From positions 1 to 64,000 of the forward strand of contig NZ_JBHUIO010000009.1 in assembly GCF_042682745.1 (NCBI RefSeq): a DNA stretch of 64,000 nt, given 5' to 3'. Positions 34,635-43,102 of the stretch are shown piece by piece; positions within the stretch are counted from its first letter, which is position 1, and every line of letters begins with the position of its first letter. Origin of the DNA: Tumebacillus_A lipolyticus (lineage in GTDB: Bacteria > Bacillota > Bacilli > Tumebacillales > Tumebacillaceae). The position numbers and the translations under genes were made by a program. The notes beneath the pieces are model-generated. The model was given only the letters and a program-made list of their open reading frames with translations, did not search any database and was not told the origin of the DNA.

Positions 34635-35507
34635 TTACTCCCCTCCTGCTCGACCGATCGGGATCATGTACAGAGCTGCTCGATCCACGCCGTCCAGTTT
34701 CAAGAGCTCATTGGCCCGGTCGTCATAAAATCCGGCCAGCGTTACGCCTGTCATGCCGAGCGCTGTGGATACAAGCATGATGTTCTGCGCAGCATGACCC
34801 GCTTCCAGCAGTGTCAGCCGATACGAGCGCAGCCCGTATTTGTCAGACTGATGCCGAAAATCTGCGGCGAGAAAGAAATGTACGGCCGCCCGGCTGTAAT
34901 CCTGCTTGATAAACCCAGGGTTGCCATTCGGGTCGGTCGACGCGGTCATGCTGGCGATCTGCTCGACGAAGTCACCCGTCTCGTGCAAGTAGAGTCGATT
35001 GAGATAGGGACAGAACCGATACAGCCCCCGCTCCATCCCGCGCACTTGGTGCACATAGAGGAAGAACTGCACCGGATAGAGCGCCCCGCCGGACGGATAG
35101 CTGCGCAGGCGCAGCTGAATCTCTTTCGTCCCGTCTGCCACCGTCTTCACAGCGTTGGTGCCCAAGGCGTATTTGAGCAGCACAATCAGCTCAGCTCGGT
35201 CGATCGGCTCGGCGAACTCCCACGAGCTTCTGCGGCGTAGCAGAACATCGCCCATCGCCTCGGTTAGCGGTGGCAGCTCTTCAAAGCGTGGAAGGTCGAA
35301 ATAATCGTCTGTCGCTTCCTCCATCACATCGGGCACCGAATATTTTTCTAACGGGAGCTGAAACGACATCAGGTCGGGATCGAACTTGCTGTTCGCATGA
35401 TAGACTTCCGCCAGATGAAACGGGTTCATCTTCCCGCTCCGCTTGCTTTCGAAGCGTTCCTGCACAGACGAGGTACGCCGCGAAGCGGCCAGCCAGCGCC
35501 TCTCCAT
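34635..35507 (-). CDS. SagB-type FMN azoline dehydrogenase
   Basis: 290 residues of the nitroreductase-like SagB family. RRRSSWEFAEPIDRAELIVLLKYALG and SYPSGGALYPVQFFLYV are the usual FMN-binding and active-site regions, and the C-terminal EAGHAAQNIMLVSTALGM helix is kept. It oxidises thiazolines/oxazolines to thiazoles/oxazoles. The start overlaps the previous gene by one base; a later ATG (residue 27) is possible. Confidence 0.9.
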   Translation of the reverse strand: MERRWLAASRRTSSVQERFESKRSGKMNPFHLAEVYHANSKFDPDLMSFQLPLEKYSVPDVMEEATDDYFDLPRFEELPPLTEAMGDVLLRRRSSWEFAEPIDRAELIVLLKYALGTNAVKTVADGTKEIQLRLRSYPSGGALYPVQFFLYVHQVRGMERGLYRFCPYLNRLYLHETGDFVEQIASMTASTDPNGNPGFIKQDYSRAAVHFFLAADFRHQSDKYGLRSYRLTLLEAGHAAQNIMLVSTALGMTGVTLAGFYDDRANELLKLDGVDRAALYMIPIGRAGGE

Positions 35508-36496
35508 CAGCGCACCTCCTCTTTCCGATCGACCTGATCGGCAGCCATCAGCCGCAGCATACAGCTCAGATAGTGCTCGTAGGACATCAGCACACCAAGC
35601 CGATTGTTGGTCATGTGGATCTGCGACACTGCAATCGAAGCGATCGCATAGCGACGGCGGCGCTCCGAATCGACCGGATCATCATCGTATGGACAGACCA
35701 GCTCCCCGCGCAACGCGATCTCTTCCAAGCGCGCGAACGCCCTTTTGAGCTGATCGACCCACTGGCGATAAAACAGAAACTCTTGATCGGAGTTGACAAA
35801 TTCGACCAGCGTGCGGAAGCGCGGCTTCCAAACATCGCGCTGCCGCTCATACAGCTCCCCGATCTTGACACGCTGAGCTTCTGGCTGATCGACGAACGTC
35901 TGCCAGCTGTACATGTAACGCTCGAAAAACATCCCGACATCCTCGACCCGAACGCCGAGACAGAGCGCCGTCAGCAACATCAGATCCATCGCGATGTTCA
36001 TTCGCTTCTGGTACTCGCCTCGCGTCGCCCGCAACACCTGTTCGACCAGATCGCTCGAACTGTTGAACAGATCCTCGCTGACCTCCATCGCCGCAGAACC
36101 GCCATATCGCTTAAACTCCGGCTCGTAGGGCAGGCGGACGATGCTTCCACTTCCGTACCACGGCAGGCTGTCGCGGTCGACAGCTTCACCGTCAAACTTG
36201 TGGTTGGCATAATACGCTGTGGCGCTCATCTCCGCCTGCGGCGGATTCGCTTCAATAAAGGCGACCGCCTGCTCGCGGATGTAAGCTTCCACCTGTTCGG
36301 AAGGCTGCAAGAAGCGGATGCGGATGTGCGGCCCCCCTTCCCAATAGCGCAGGAAGAACCACTCCCGACAATGCCCCTCCGCCTGCAGCTTGCGCACCGC
36401 CGGAAACAGGCAGTCGAGCAGCAGATCGTCCTGTTTTTCAAAATGGTGATAAAAGATATGAAAGCCGGCCCACTCGCGCTCCGTCTCCCCGATCAT
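35507..36496 (-). CDS. SpaB_C-type protein, probable glutamate-elimination subunit of split LanB
   Basis: 329 residues of the thiopeptide-type biosynthesis family. FFLRYWEGGPHIRIRF near the start, YEPEFKRYGGSAAMEVSE in the middle and HMTNNRLGVLMSYEHYLSCMLR at the end are typical of the LanB C-terminal elimination domain, which removes glutamate from glutamylated Ser/Thr to give dehydroalanine/dehydrobutyrine. It would work with the glutamylation enzyme at 43099-45828. Compared with the second SpaB_C-like protein (41927-43102) it keeps the canonical motifs better, hence this assignment. Confidence 0.82.
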   Translation of the reverse strand: MIGETEREWAGFHIFYHHFEKQDDLLLDCLFPAVRKLQAEGHCREWFFLRYWEGGPHIRIRFLQPSEQVEAYIREQAVAFIEANPPQAEMSATAYYANHKFDGEAVDRDSLPWYGSGSIVRLPYEPEFKRYGGSAAMEVSEDLFNSSSDLVEQVLRATRGEYQKRMNIAMDLMLLTALCLGVRVEDVGMFFERYMYSWQTFVDQPEAQRVKIGELYERQRDVWKPRFRTLVEFVNSDQEFLFYRQWVDQLKRAFARLEEIALRGELVCPYDDDPVDSERRRRYAIASIAVSQIHMTNNRLGVLMSYEHYLSCMLRLMAADQVDRKEEVR

Positions 36497-36511
36497 GCTG
36501 ACTCCTCCCTT

Positions 36512-38083
36512 CTACAATCCCATGTCAAATTCCAAATATGGCGTATGGTTCTCTCCCATCACCAACTGATAGGCGAGCATCTTGGTCGTTTCTGACAGGC
36601 CGAGCATCGCTTCCGCTTCCGCATCGCGATAGCTTTTCAACGGGCGGGCAAACCAGCCGTGTGCAGCGGCGAGCAGACAGAGGTAGTGAGTGATCCGCCC
36701 GACTTTCATCTGCGAGATCTGAAACCCGCGATTGCCATGCCGCCGCAGTGCCCGCTCTGCATCGACGGTGAAGTAAAAGGCGACCGGCAGCGAGCGGAAG
36801 TTGATAAACTTCCCGTCCACCACGCTGGCACGCTCGATCAACCGCCCTGCCTCTGCCTGCACCGCCAACGGGCAAAGCGCTGGACGAGACAGGTCAAACT
36901 GATAGATGCCAGACTGCAACCCGGTCACGCGATGGGCGACCAGATACACGCCGACTTCGGAAGCGAGCTCGCTCACATCTGGATGGGCGGCCAGCTCCCG
37001 CAACAGCCCTGCCAGTTCAGCAAACTGAATCGGTCGTCCCGTAGCGGCTAAGCCGATGCTGTCATTGCCGGAGTTGCGGCTTTTGATCGCATCTACCAGG
37101 TCGGGCATCCGCCCGTGCTGCGCAGAGCATGTCAGCTCTGTGCAGGGGTCAGCCGAATGCTCATGCGCCGCTACCGAATCGAAAGCTTCCTCTTCTGTCA
37201 GCAACAGCTCTTCGCGATGGTGGAGGCGTGAAGCTTCCATCATGCTCATAAGTTCGGCGCATTGGCCGATCTCCTGTTCAAAGCGTGTCGAGACGGCCGA
37301 CCGTGTCCCGATCTCCTGCGGCGCGACCCGCTCCGTCTCGACAGCTGGAGCCGCTTTCCCCTGCGGCCAAAGGACGACCACAGCGAGGGGAGCTTGCGCG
37401 TTTCCGTTCATCCTGAGCAGCTCGATCAGCTGTCGGTCGAGAAACCGCTCATGAACGGTGGTCGCATACCCCAAACGGCTGGCCAGCACGTTGAGCTGAG
37501 CGATCGCATGACCTGCTTCCAGCGTGGCAAGGTTGTACGCAAAGTCAGCATACAGGCGCGCGATGCGCCAGCAGTCTGCCCCGAGCACCAGCGCGCCTTC
37601 CGCACCGTCGAGGGACAGACCGAGCGCATCCTCCAGCGCGTCCCAGACAGGTCCCTCCTGCCGACGCTCAAGCGCATGCAGCAACGGATCGTAGCGATAT
37701 GCGCCCTCCTCGCCAAGCCAGCTGCGATCTGCTGACAGAACGAACAGCTCGGTCGAATACAGGCAGCGCGCCGAAGGGGCTCCCCGATGAAAGGGGCGAA
37801 CGCTTCCATATTCATAGCGAATCAGCCCTAAGGTCAGGTGCAGCAGCGTGGTCAGCTTGACCAAGGGGGAAAGGTGTTCCCCCGACCGCTCTTGATACAG
37901 GGGCTCAGCTGGGCCGAGCGAGCGCAGCGGTTGCATGCTGAGCGGAAGTCTGCCCAGATGAGGTGATGCAGTAAGAAATGATTCTGGTTCTGTGCGCAGC
38001 TTGAGCTCTTGAACCGCTTGATAGCGCAGATAGCTCGTCTGGAGCCAAAACGACCGTCCGATCGAAAGGTTGCGATTGCTCAT
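36512..38083 (-). CDS. Two-domain SagB-type dehydrogenase-like protein
   Basis: 523 residues with two nitroreductase-like halves (about 60-260 and 330-520) joined by an acidic, variable linker. The first half has LLHLTLGLIRYEYGSV and ATLEAGHAIAQLNVLA, the second GLQSGIYQFDL and a degenerate C-terminal region. FMN-contact Arg clusters are weaker than in the 34635 gene. Such double SagB proteins accompany heterocycle-forming clusters of Bacilli. It may be a second dehydrogenase or a partner of the smaller SagB. It begins 12 bases after the YcaO stop. Confidence 0.78.
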   Translation of the reverse strand: MSNRNLSIGRSFWLQTSYLRYQAVQELKLRTEPESFLTASPHLGRLPLSMQPLRSLGPAEPLYQERSGEHLSPLVKLTTLLHLTLGLIRYEYGSVRPFHRGAPSARCLYSTELFVLSADRSWLGEEGAYRYDPLLHALERRQEGPVWDALEDALGLSLDGAEGALVLGADCWRIARLYADFAYNLATLEAGHAIAQLNVLASRLGYATTVHERFLDRQLIELLRMNGNAQAPLAVVVLWPQGKAAPAVETERVAPQEIGTRSAVSTRFEQEIGQCAELMSMMEASRLHHREELLLTEEEAFDSVAAHEHSADPCTELTCSAQHGRMPDLVDAIKSRNSGNDSIGLAATGRPIQFAELAGLLRELAAHPDVSELASEVGVYLVAHRVTGLQSGIYQFDLSRPALCPLAVQAEAGRLIERASVVDGKFINFRSLPVAFYFTVDAERALRRHGNRGFQISQMKVGRITHYLCLLAAAHGWFARPLKSYRDAEAEAMLGLSETTKMLAYQLVMGENHTPYLEFDMGL

Positions 38084-38095
38084 CCTCAGCCCGCC

Positions 38096-40084
38096 TTATG
38101 GAAACGGATGCGGATCGAGATTGATCGCTTCCGGCGCGATCGGCTCTTTGCGATAGCCCATCGTGACCGGGGCCTGCTGGACGCGCTCCATGACGATGCG
38201 CCGATGCTGGTGCCCAAACGACATGGTCAGCATCCCCTGCACGATCACCTTGACTGCGTAGATGCCCAGCTTTTCCAGTTCGGGCGGTGTTTCGTCGACG
38301 ATCAGGATGTCCTGGTGGTGATCGAGCAAGCGGTTCATCAGCTCGGTCAACTCCTCGGAGAGATCGTGCGGCGGCGTCTGCTGGTACCAGTTCGCATACA
38401 CGTCGCGCACGCTCTTCACCGGTCGATCTTCGGCGAACAAAAAGTCGTAGCGCGGCAATGTGTCCGGGTGCGAGTAGAGCAGCACATGGTCTTCCATCGT
38501 CTGCACCAGCGTCGGGTCTTTGACCATCTCATCCGCCTGCTCACGCTTCGGCGGCATCGAGATCTCATAAATCGGCATCGACGTCACCACCTCGACCAGC
38601 GCGCCCATGATCGCTTTCTCCGGGTCGGCGTGCGCGCCGGCAGCCGTATAGGTTTTCACGCCCGCATCTTCTGCCGGGTTGATCAGAGTCGCCCAAATGC
38701 TCGGAATGCCGCTTTCCATCGTCGTGTCGAACAGATGCAGTTGATACCCCATCGCTTCGACCCGATCTTTGACGAGCAGAATGTTTTTGTCCTGCACGCC
38801 TTCCAGATCGAGCTCTGTCAGCTGCAGGCGGTTGTACCAAGCGACGAGAAACGCATCGCGCTCGATCACTTCCATCAGGCCATAGTAGATCGCCTCTTCC
38901 AATGACCCGCCCATCGCACAGCCGTTCGACGTCTCATAGACAAATCGATTGACCGGCGGCTGGTCTGGCATCGTCTGGCTCAAGCGATAGTAGACCATCT
39001 GCTCGGGGATCAGCACCGGTTTTTGCTGGCGCCACGAGTAGGACCAGACCCACCCGACCTGCAGATCATCATCATAGGCGTGATAGCGGAAGCCTGGCTC
39101 CTGGCGCTGCTCAGGTTCATGAATGCCCAGCTCCGGTGGATGTACCGCATGTTCGCGGAACTCCCGATAGGAGCCATAGTGCACGGTGCGCCGTCCGCGG
39201 GGAATCATGCCCGCATAGCGCTCCAGCGCTTCTAAGATCGAGGTGAATTCCGAATCGTTAAAGGTGACAGTGCGCCCGAAGCCGATCTCCGTGTGGATCT
39301 CCGTCTCTAACGGCAGCTCTGCCCCGGTGATCGGAATGAACTTCGAATAGGTCTCACGGTACAGATGATGGACAAGCCCCATCCGCCAATCGTAAAACTC
39401 GTTCCGCAAGTTCTCCCGCTTCAATTTGGCGTTCGGCAGGCGGTAGGTGCGAGGATCTGGCTTTACGCGCGGCTTGAAGCGCACCTCTGCCAACTCCGGT
39501 CTGTCGTCTGGCACGGTCGAACATTCTGAGCACTGCGGGTGCGGCAGGAAGCGGTGCATCTGCCCTTTTAGGCTGCCGTCATACCCGGCGTACATCGACT
39601 GTTGGAAGCGGAGTGCACCTCCGTTTGCGAACGACTGCAACTCCTCGGCGATCAGCTCGGCGATCAGGTCGAGGAAGGGGACGGTCCAGAGCTTCGGTGC
39701 GCTCCGGTAAGACTCGCTCATCTGCGCAGTGCTGACCGCCTTCCAGATCGGCTTGTTCGGATGCACGTTCTTCATGCGGATCTCCGCGCACCGCAGACAG
39801 CCAGGCTGCTCAGCGAACGACCAGGGGCCGAGATGCCCGCGGTCCGCATAGAGGAAGGAGCGAAGATAAGGAACTCCCTGCGACCTCGTCGCTCGCTGAA
39901 TGTTCAATTCCTCATCCGGATCGCGGCGATCTGACAGGCTCAAAACTGCGCTCGGCTTGATGAGCGACAGATCGAGCGACTGGGAATTCTCCATGCGCAC
40001 TAGGTCGAAATCTGATTGCAAACGCTCCGCGACCCAGTCTGCAAACACACCGCTCCCGACGATCCAGATCTGAAGTTTGCTCAT
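38096..40084 (-). CDS. E1-like/YcaO fusion cyclodehydratase
   Basis: 662 residues from MSKLQIWIVGSGVFADW; a longer frame to 40228 lies inside the previous gene and is rejected. Residues 1-240 are E1-like with two C-x-x-C pairs (CLRC, CSEC); about 260-662 are YcaO, the ATP-dependent enzyme that cyclises Cys/Ser/Thr onto the preceding amide to form azolines. YcaO hallmarks include NGCAMGGSLEEAIYYGLMEV and ERDAFLVAWYNR for ATP/Mg binding, and the C-terminal PHPFP matching the PxPxP motif seen in azoline-forming YcaO. Its start overlaps the preceding gene by four bases. Confidence 0.92.
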   Translation of the reverse strand: MSKLQIWIVGSGVFADWVAERLQSDFDLVRMENSQSLDLSLIKPSAVLSLSDRRDPDEELNIQRATRSQGVPYLRSFLYADRGHLGPWSFAEQPGCLRCAEIRMKNVHPNKPIWKAVSTAQMSESYRSAPKLWTVPFLDLIAELIAEELQSFANGGALRFQQSMYAGYDGSLKGQMHRFLPHPQCSECSTVPDDRPELAEVRFKPRVKPDPRTYRLPNAKLKRENLRNEFYDWRMGLVHHLYRETYSKFIPITGAELPLETEIHTEIGFGRTVTFNDSEFTSILEALERYAGMIPRGRRTVHYGSYREFREHAVHPPELGIHEPEQRQEPGFRYHAYDDDLQVGWVWSYSWRQQKPVLIPEQMVYYRLSQTMPDQPPVNRFVYETSNGCAMGGSLEEAIYYGLMEVIERDAFLVAWYNRLQLTELDLEGVQDKNILLVKDRVEAMGYQLHLFDTTMESGIPSIWATLINPAEDAGVKTYTAAGAHADPEKAIMGALVEVVTSMPIYEISMPPKREQADEMVKDPTLVQTMEDHVLLYSHPDTLPRYDFLFAEDRPVKSVRDVYANWYQQTPPHDLSEELTELMNRLLDHHQDILIVDETPPELEKLGIYAVKVIVQGMLTMSFGHQHRRIVMERVQQAPVTMGYRKEPIAPEAINLDPHPFP

Positions 40085-41943
40085 CGCTTCTCCACCTCCT
40101 CCAATCTGACCTTTCCGATCAGCACGCCCATTTCGAATGGCGCCGCATCGAGCAGCCAGGGGATCGGCACGACGCGCATCCCCTGCGCGAGCAGTTGCTC
40201 TTGCACTTCGCTGTTCCACGCCTGCCAAGAGAGGGGCTCCGCTGCTGGCAAGCGCTCAGCCTGTTCGATCCGCTCAGGTAGCAGCGTCGGTTCGGCCGTT
40301 GCTGCTGCCTGCAGCTCCGGATGATTCTCCTGCAGCTGACATGCGCTCAGCGCTTGTAACAGTGCCATTTTGAGCGCTTCCTGCCAAGTGCGACCAAATC
40401 CCGACCCGATCCATTGTCGATCACACCAGACGCGAACCTGATGCGCCGAGCGAACCCCGAGATCGACAGCAAACAGACGCACCTGCAACCCGTAGCGCAG
40501 GGTCAACATCTTCAGATAGGTCTGTTCGAGACTCGCGCCCAATCGGTCGGCAGCTAGTTCCTGCAGCTGTTCCCCCCCGCGGCGCGCTCTTTCTGCCAGC
40601 GCCTGGAGCAGGCCTCGACCCTGCCACTCGTGCACATCGCGACCGTGGCTCCAAGCGGCATCCGCCGGCAATACTTCACCAGTCTGTTGCTCGTCGACCA
40701 ATCGCGCATAGGCTGCCAGCGCTTCACGCGCCGCCATCTCCATCGCCTCATCGATCTGCTCGCCGCAGGTGACCACCGCCAGCGAATGCCCGTCTACCAG
40801 TCCCGGCAACCGCACGATCGCCTGCGCATGAGCAAACGGGATCTGCCAGAGATCTCCCGGATGCAGCACCTGCAGGACGCCGAGGCGCTCATCCTTGACC
40901 ACCTCTAGCTCGCCCAAAAATTCGCGCAGCGGAGTCGCCGCTTGTACCTGAAGAAAGCGCTCCAGATTTTGCGCTTGCGTTCCTTGCTCCGATCGATTGC
41001 GCGGCGAGGGCCAGAGGCGGTGATGCTTCGCTTCCAATTGACGCGGGTCGATCAGCGCGACCTGATCGCGCAGGTTCCCCTCAAGACCTGCGATCGCTTG
41101 AAACGCTTCCAAAGCGGCGGTGTTGCCGATCATCAGAGAGAAGATCGGCGAATCTGCCTCCGCCGATGTTTCGGAAGTCGGGATGAAGCGGTCGAGCAGG
41201 CACTCGAAGCTCGATGTCGCCCGCTCGTCGAGCAGCGGCCCGACCACCCCGGTGCCGATCAGCTGCGTGCCGATCAAGGCTGGCAAGCTGAGCTCGCTGC
41301 AAGCGGAGGTCAACTGTTGCAGGAACGCCTCTTCGAACGAATCGCTGACATGCACGGTGAAAGGTGCCGATTCTGTCTGACCGCGCAGCCACGCACACTC
41401 GCTGCCACGCGCCACCCAGGTCACTTCGAACGATTCATCCCGCTCTTTCCATCCTGCCAAGATGCGCTTCAGCTCCTCATCGTCCGTCTCGACGATCGCC
41501 GGCGCCCTAAGCCCCATCTTGACCAGCGAGCGAACGAGCGCCCGGAAGCTCAGACCCGCTCCGGAGAGCAGCACCTGCCGCTCACGAAAGCGGCGGAACC
41601 GCTCGCGCCCGTCGTTCGATTGATCCTCCAGATAAAGGAGCGTCTGACGGTACAGCGCCAGTTCCTGTTCGCTGATCGGTACCTCACAGTCGGCGCTCGC
41701 ATCGACGACCACGCCGCGCCGCACCAGCTCGTGCACCAGCGTCCGCACAAAATTCGCCTGTGCCTCTGGCAGCGGTGCGACCAGCTCATCCAGCGTTCGC
41801 TCACCGGTCAGATAGGGAAGCACCTGCTCGACCCACTGGTAGATCGTGGAACCTTTGATCACAAACTCGTTGGTCCATGTGCGAAAATAGACCCCGTCCT
41901 CGGTGGCCGCATAATGCACATGCGGTTTACATTTTGGCTTCAT
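40081..41943 (-). CDS. ThiF-like thiazole-containing bacteriocin maturation protein
   Basis: 620 residues from MKPKCKPHVHYAATEDGVYF; GGAG lies 11 bases upstream of ATG 41943. The N-terminal 100 residues form a winged-helix/leader-binding-like segment (VYFRTWTNEFVIKGSTIYQW...LDELV). The rest matches the putative ocin-ThiF group found with heterocycloanthracin-type and thiopeptide cyclodehydratases. It likely binds the precursor leader and docks it to the YcaO fusion. Overlaps the pyridine-synthase gene by 17 bases and the YcaO gene by four. Confidence 0.85.
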   Translation of the reverse strand: MKPKCKPHVHYAATEDGVYFRTWTNEFVIKGSTIYQWVEQVLPYLTGERTLDELVAPLPEAQANFVRTLVHELVRRGVVVDASADCEVPISEQELALYRQTLLYLEDQSNDGRERFRRFRERQVLLSGAGLSFRALVRSLVKMGLRAPAIVETDDEELKRILAGWKERDESFEVTWVARGSECAWLRGQTESAPFTVHVSDSFEEAFLQQLTSACSELSLPALIGTQLIGTGVVGPLLDERATSSFECLLDRFIPTSETSAEADSPIFSLMIGNTAALEAFQAIAGLEGNLRDQVALIDPRQLEAKHHRLWPSPRNRSEQGTQAQNLERFLQVQAATPLREFLGELEVVKDERLGVLQVLHPGDLWQIPFAHAQAIVRLPGLVDGHSLAVVTCGEQIDEAMEMAAREALAAYARLVDEQQTGEVLPADAAWSHGRDVHEWQGRGLLQALAERARRGGEQLQELAADRLGASLEQTYLKMLTLRYGLQVRLFAVDLGVRSAHQVRVWCDRQWIGSGFGRTWQEALKMALLQALSACQLQENHPELQAAATAEPTLLPERIEQAERLPAAEPLSWQAWNSEVQEQLLAQGMRVVPIPWLLDAAPFEMGVLIGKVRLEEVEKR

Positions 41944-43102
41944 CTCGATCAGGTGCTCCTTCCTCTTCCGATTTTCCGAACTGTGCGACAAGCTCCTGCC
42001 AAGTGATCCCCTTCACGCGCTCAACCGCGCCGCAGAGCAGATAGCAGAGCAGGTGCTTATAGTTTGGATTGATGCCAAACAAAGGCAGATAGGTATAAAA
42101 GACGTTGATCAGCATGCGATAGGTGGCAAATTCGGGCGATTGGAAAAAGCTCTCGTTGCCCTGCTTGTTGAACAGCGTCTTGTGAAACTCGCTCATGCCC
42201 GACTCCGGGTCATCCATCTTCCAGCGATCGACCGCTTCTTGCCCGATCCGCTCGGCGATGTCTTTGTAATGGTCGGTGCTTGCGGTCAACTTGCCCTCCA
42301 CCGCCTGCTGGTAGCACTCCTGAAACAGGCTGCGCAACGCTTCCGACCAGATGCGCAGCGGCCGTTCCTCACCGATGTAGACGCCGCTTGCGTCCATCTT
42401 GTCCAACACTTCGTGAAGCGTCTCCTCGACGACGCCGCCCAGCTGTTCCTCCTGCTGTTTGTAGGCGTTCAGCAGCTGTCCGCTCTTGTCCATCTGTTGA
42501 AGAAACCCTTCCACATGCGAACGGTAGGACAGGTGTCCGCGCACGATTCCGTGGTTGGGAAACTGCTCGGCGACCGCCGCCATCATCTTGATCATCCACA
42601 GGTAGCGCTTCAGTGTATTGCCGCGGGAATCTTCCATGATGTCGAGCACCGCATCGAGCGCACGCACCCAGAAGTTCTCGATCGCCGTCATCACATTGAC
42701 ACCGTTCACCACTTCTGAGCGAGGCACATACGGCAGCTCAGACAGGGAGTTGTCTGGCATCAGCGGCTCATACGGTCCCGGCTCCAGCTCCCAAGCGCCC
42801 AATGTTTGGCTCTGCTTGATGTACTGGGCCGGATCGAGTTCACGGCGCGAAGGATGCTGTTCCAAATAAGGGGTCAGCGCCTCGCGCACATAGGGCAGGA
42901 TCGAGCCTTGAAACAGATCATCTTCCGCTTGTATGTGTAGCGCCACATGGGGCCCCAACTTCCAATGGCGGCGCAGATGCATGCGCTCCACACCGAATTT
43001 CTCGCGCAGTTCACAGATCACTGGACGAATGGCATCCAAGATCAACGCTTCTTTTTGATCTTCGTAGTAGAACACATGAATCGATTTCCACACGGCTCTC
43101 AA
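41927..43102 (-). CDS. SpaB_C-like protein, probable [4+2] pyridine synthase
   Basis: 391 residues. The start MRAVWKSIHVFYYEDQKEAL and RMHLRRHWKLGPHVALHI follow the LanB C-terminal fold, but the YEPE/RYGG motif of the elimination type is absent, a long helical insert is present, and it ends INPNYKHLLCYLLCGAVERV, reminiscent of TclM/TbtD-type enzymes. These join two dehydroalanines in a formal aza-[4+2] cycloaddition, forming the central pyridine and expelling the leader. It sits directly after the glutamylation gene (four-base overlap). No separate leader protease is encoded, consistent with leader loss by this reaction. Confidence 0.75.
   Translation of the reverse strand: MRAVWKSIHVFYYEDQKEALILDAIRPVICELREKFGVERMHLRRHWKLGPHVALHIQAEDDLFQGSILPYVREALTPYLEQHPSRRELDPAQYIKQSQTLGAWELEPGPYEPLMPDNSLSELPYVPRSEVVNGVNVMTAIENFWVRALDAVLDIMEDSRGNTLKRYLWMIKMMAAVAEQFPNHGIVRGHLSYRSHVEGFLQQMDKSGQLLNAYKQQEEQLGGVVEETLHEVLDKMDASGVYIGEERPLRIWSEALRSLFQECYQQAVEGKLTASTDHYKDIAERIGQEAVDRWKMDDPESGMSEFHKTLFNKQGNESFFQSPEFATYRMLINVFYTYLPLFGINPNYKHLLCYLLCGAVERVKGITWQELVAQFGKSEEEGAPDRDEAKM

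Noticed and set aside
35270..36595. 441-codon open frame on the plus strand
   Set aside because: It is antisense to the SagB and SpaB_C genes; the protein looks like no family, and the GC-rich codon pattern generates such frames throughout this window.
40085..40228. N-terminal extension of the YcaO fusion protein
   Set aside because: It overlaps the preceding ThiF-like gene out of frame and is Ala/Arg-rich shadow sequence; the E1-like domain starts at ATG 40084.
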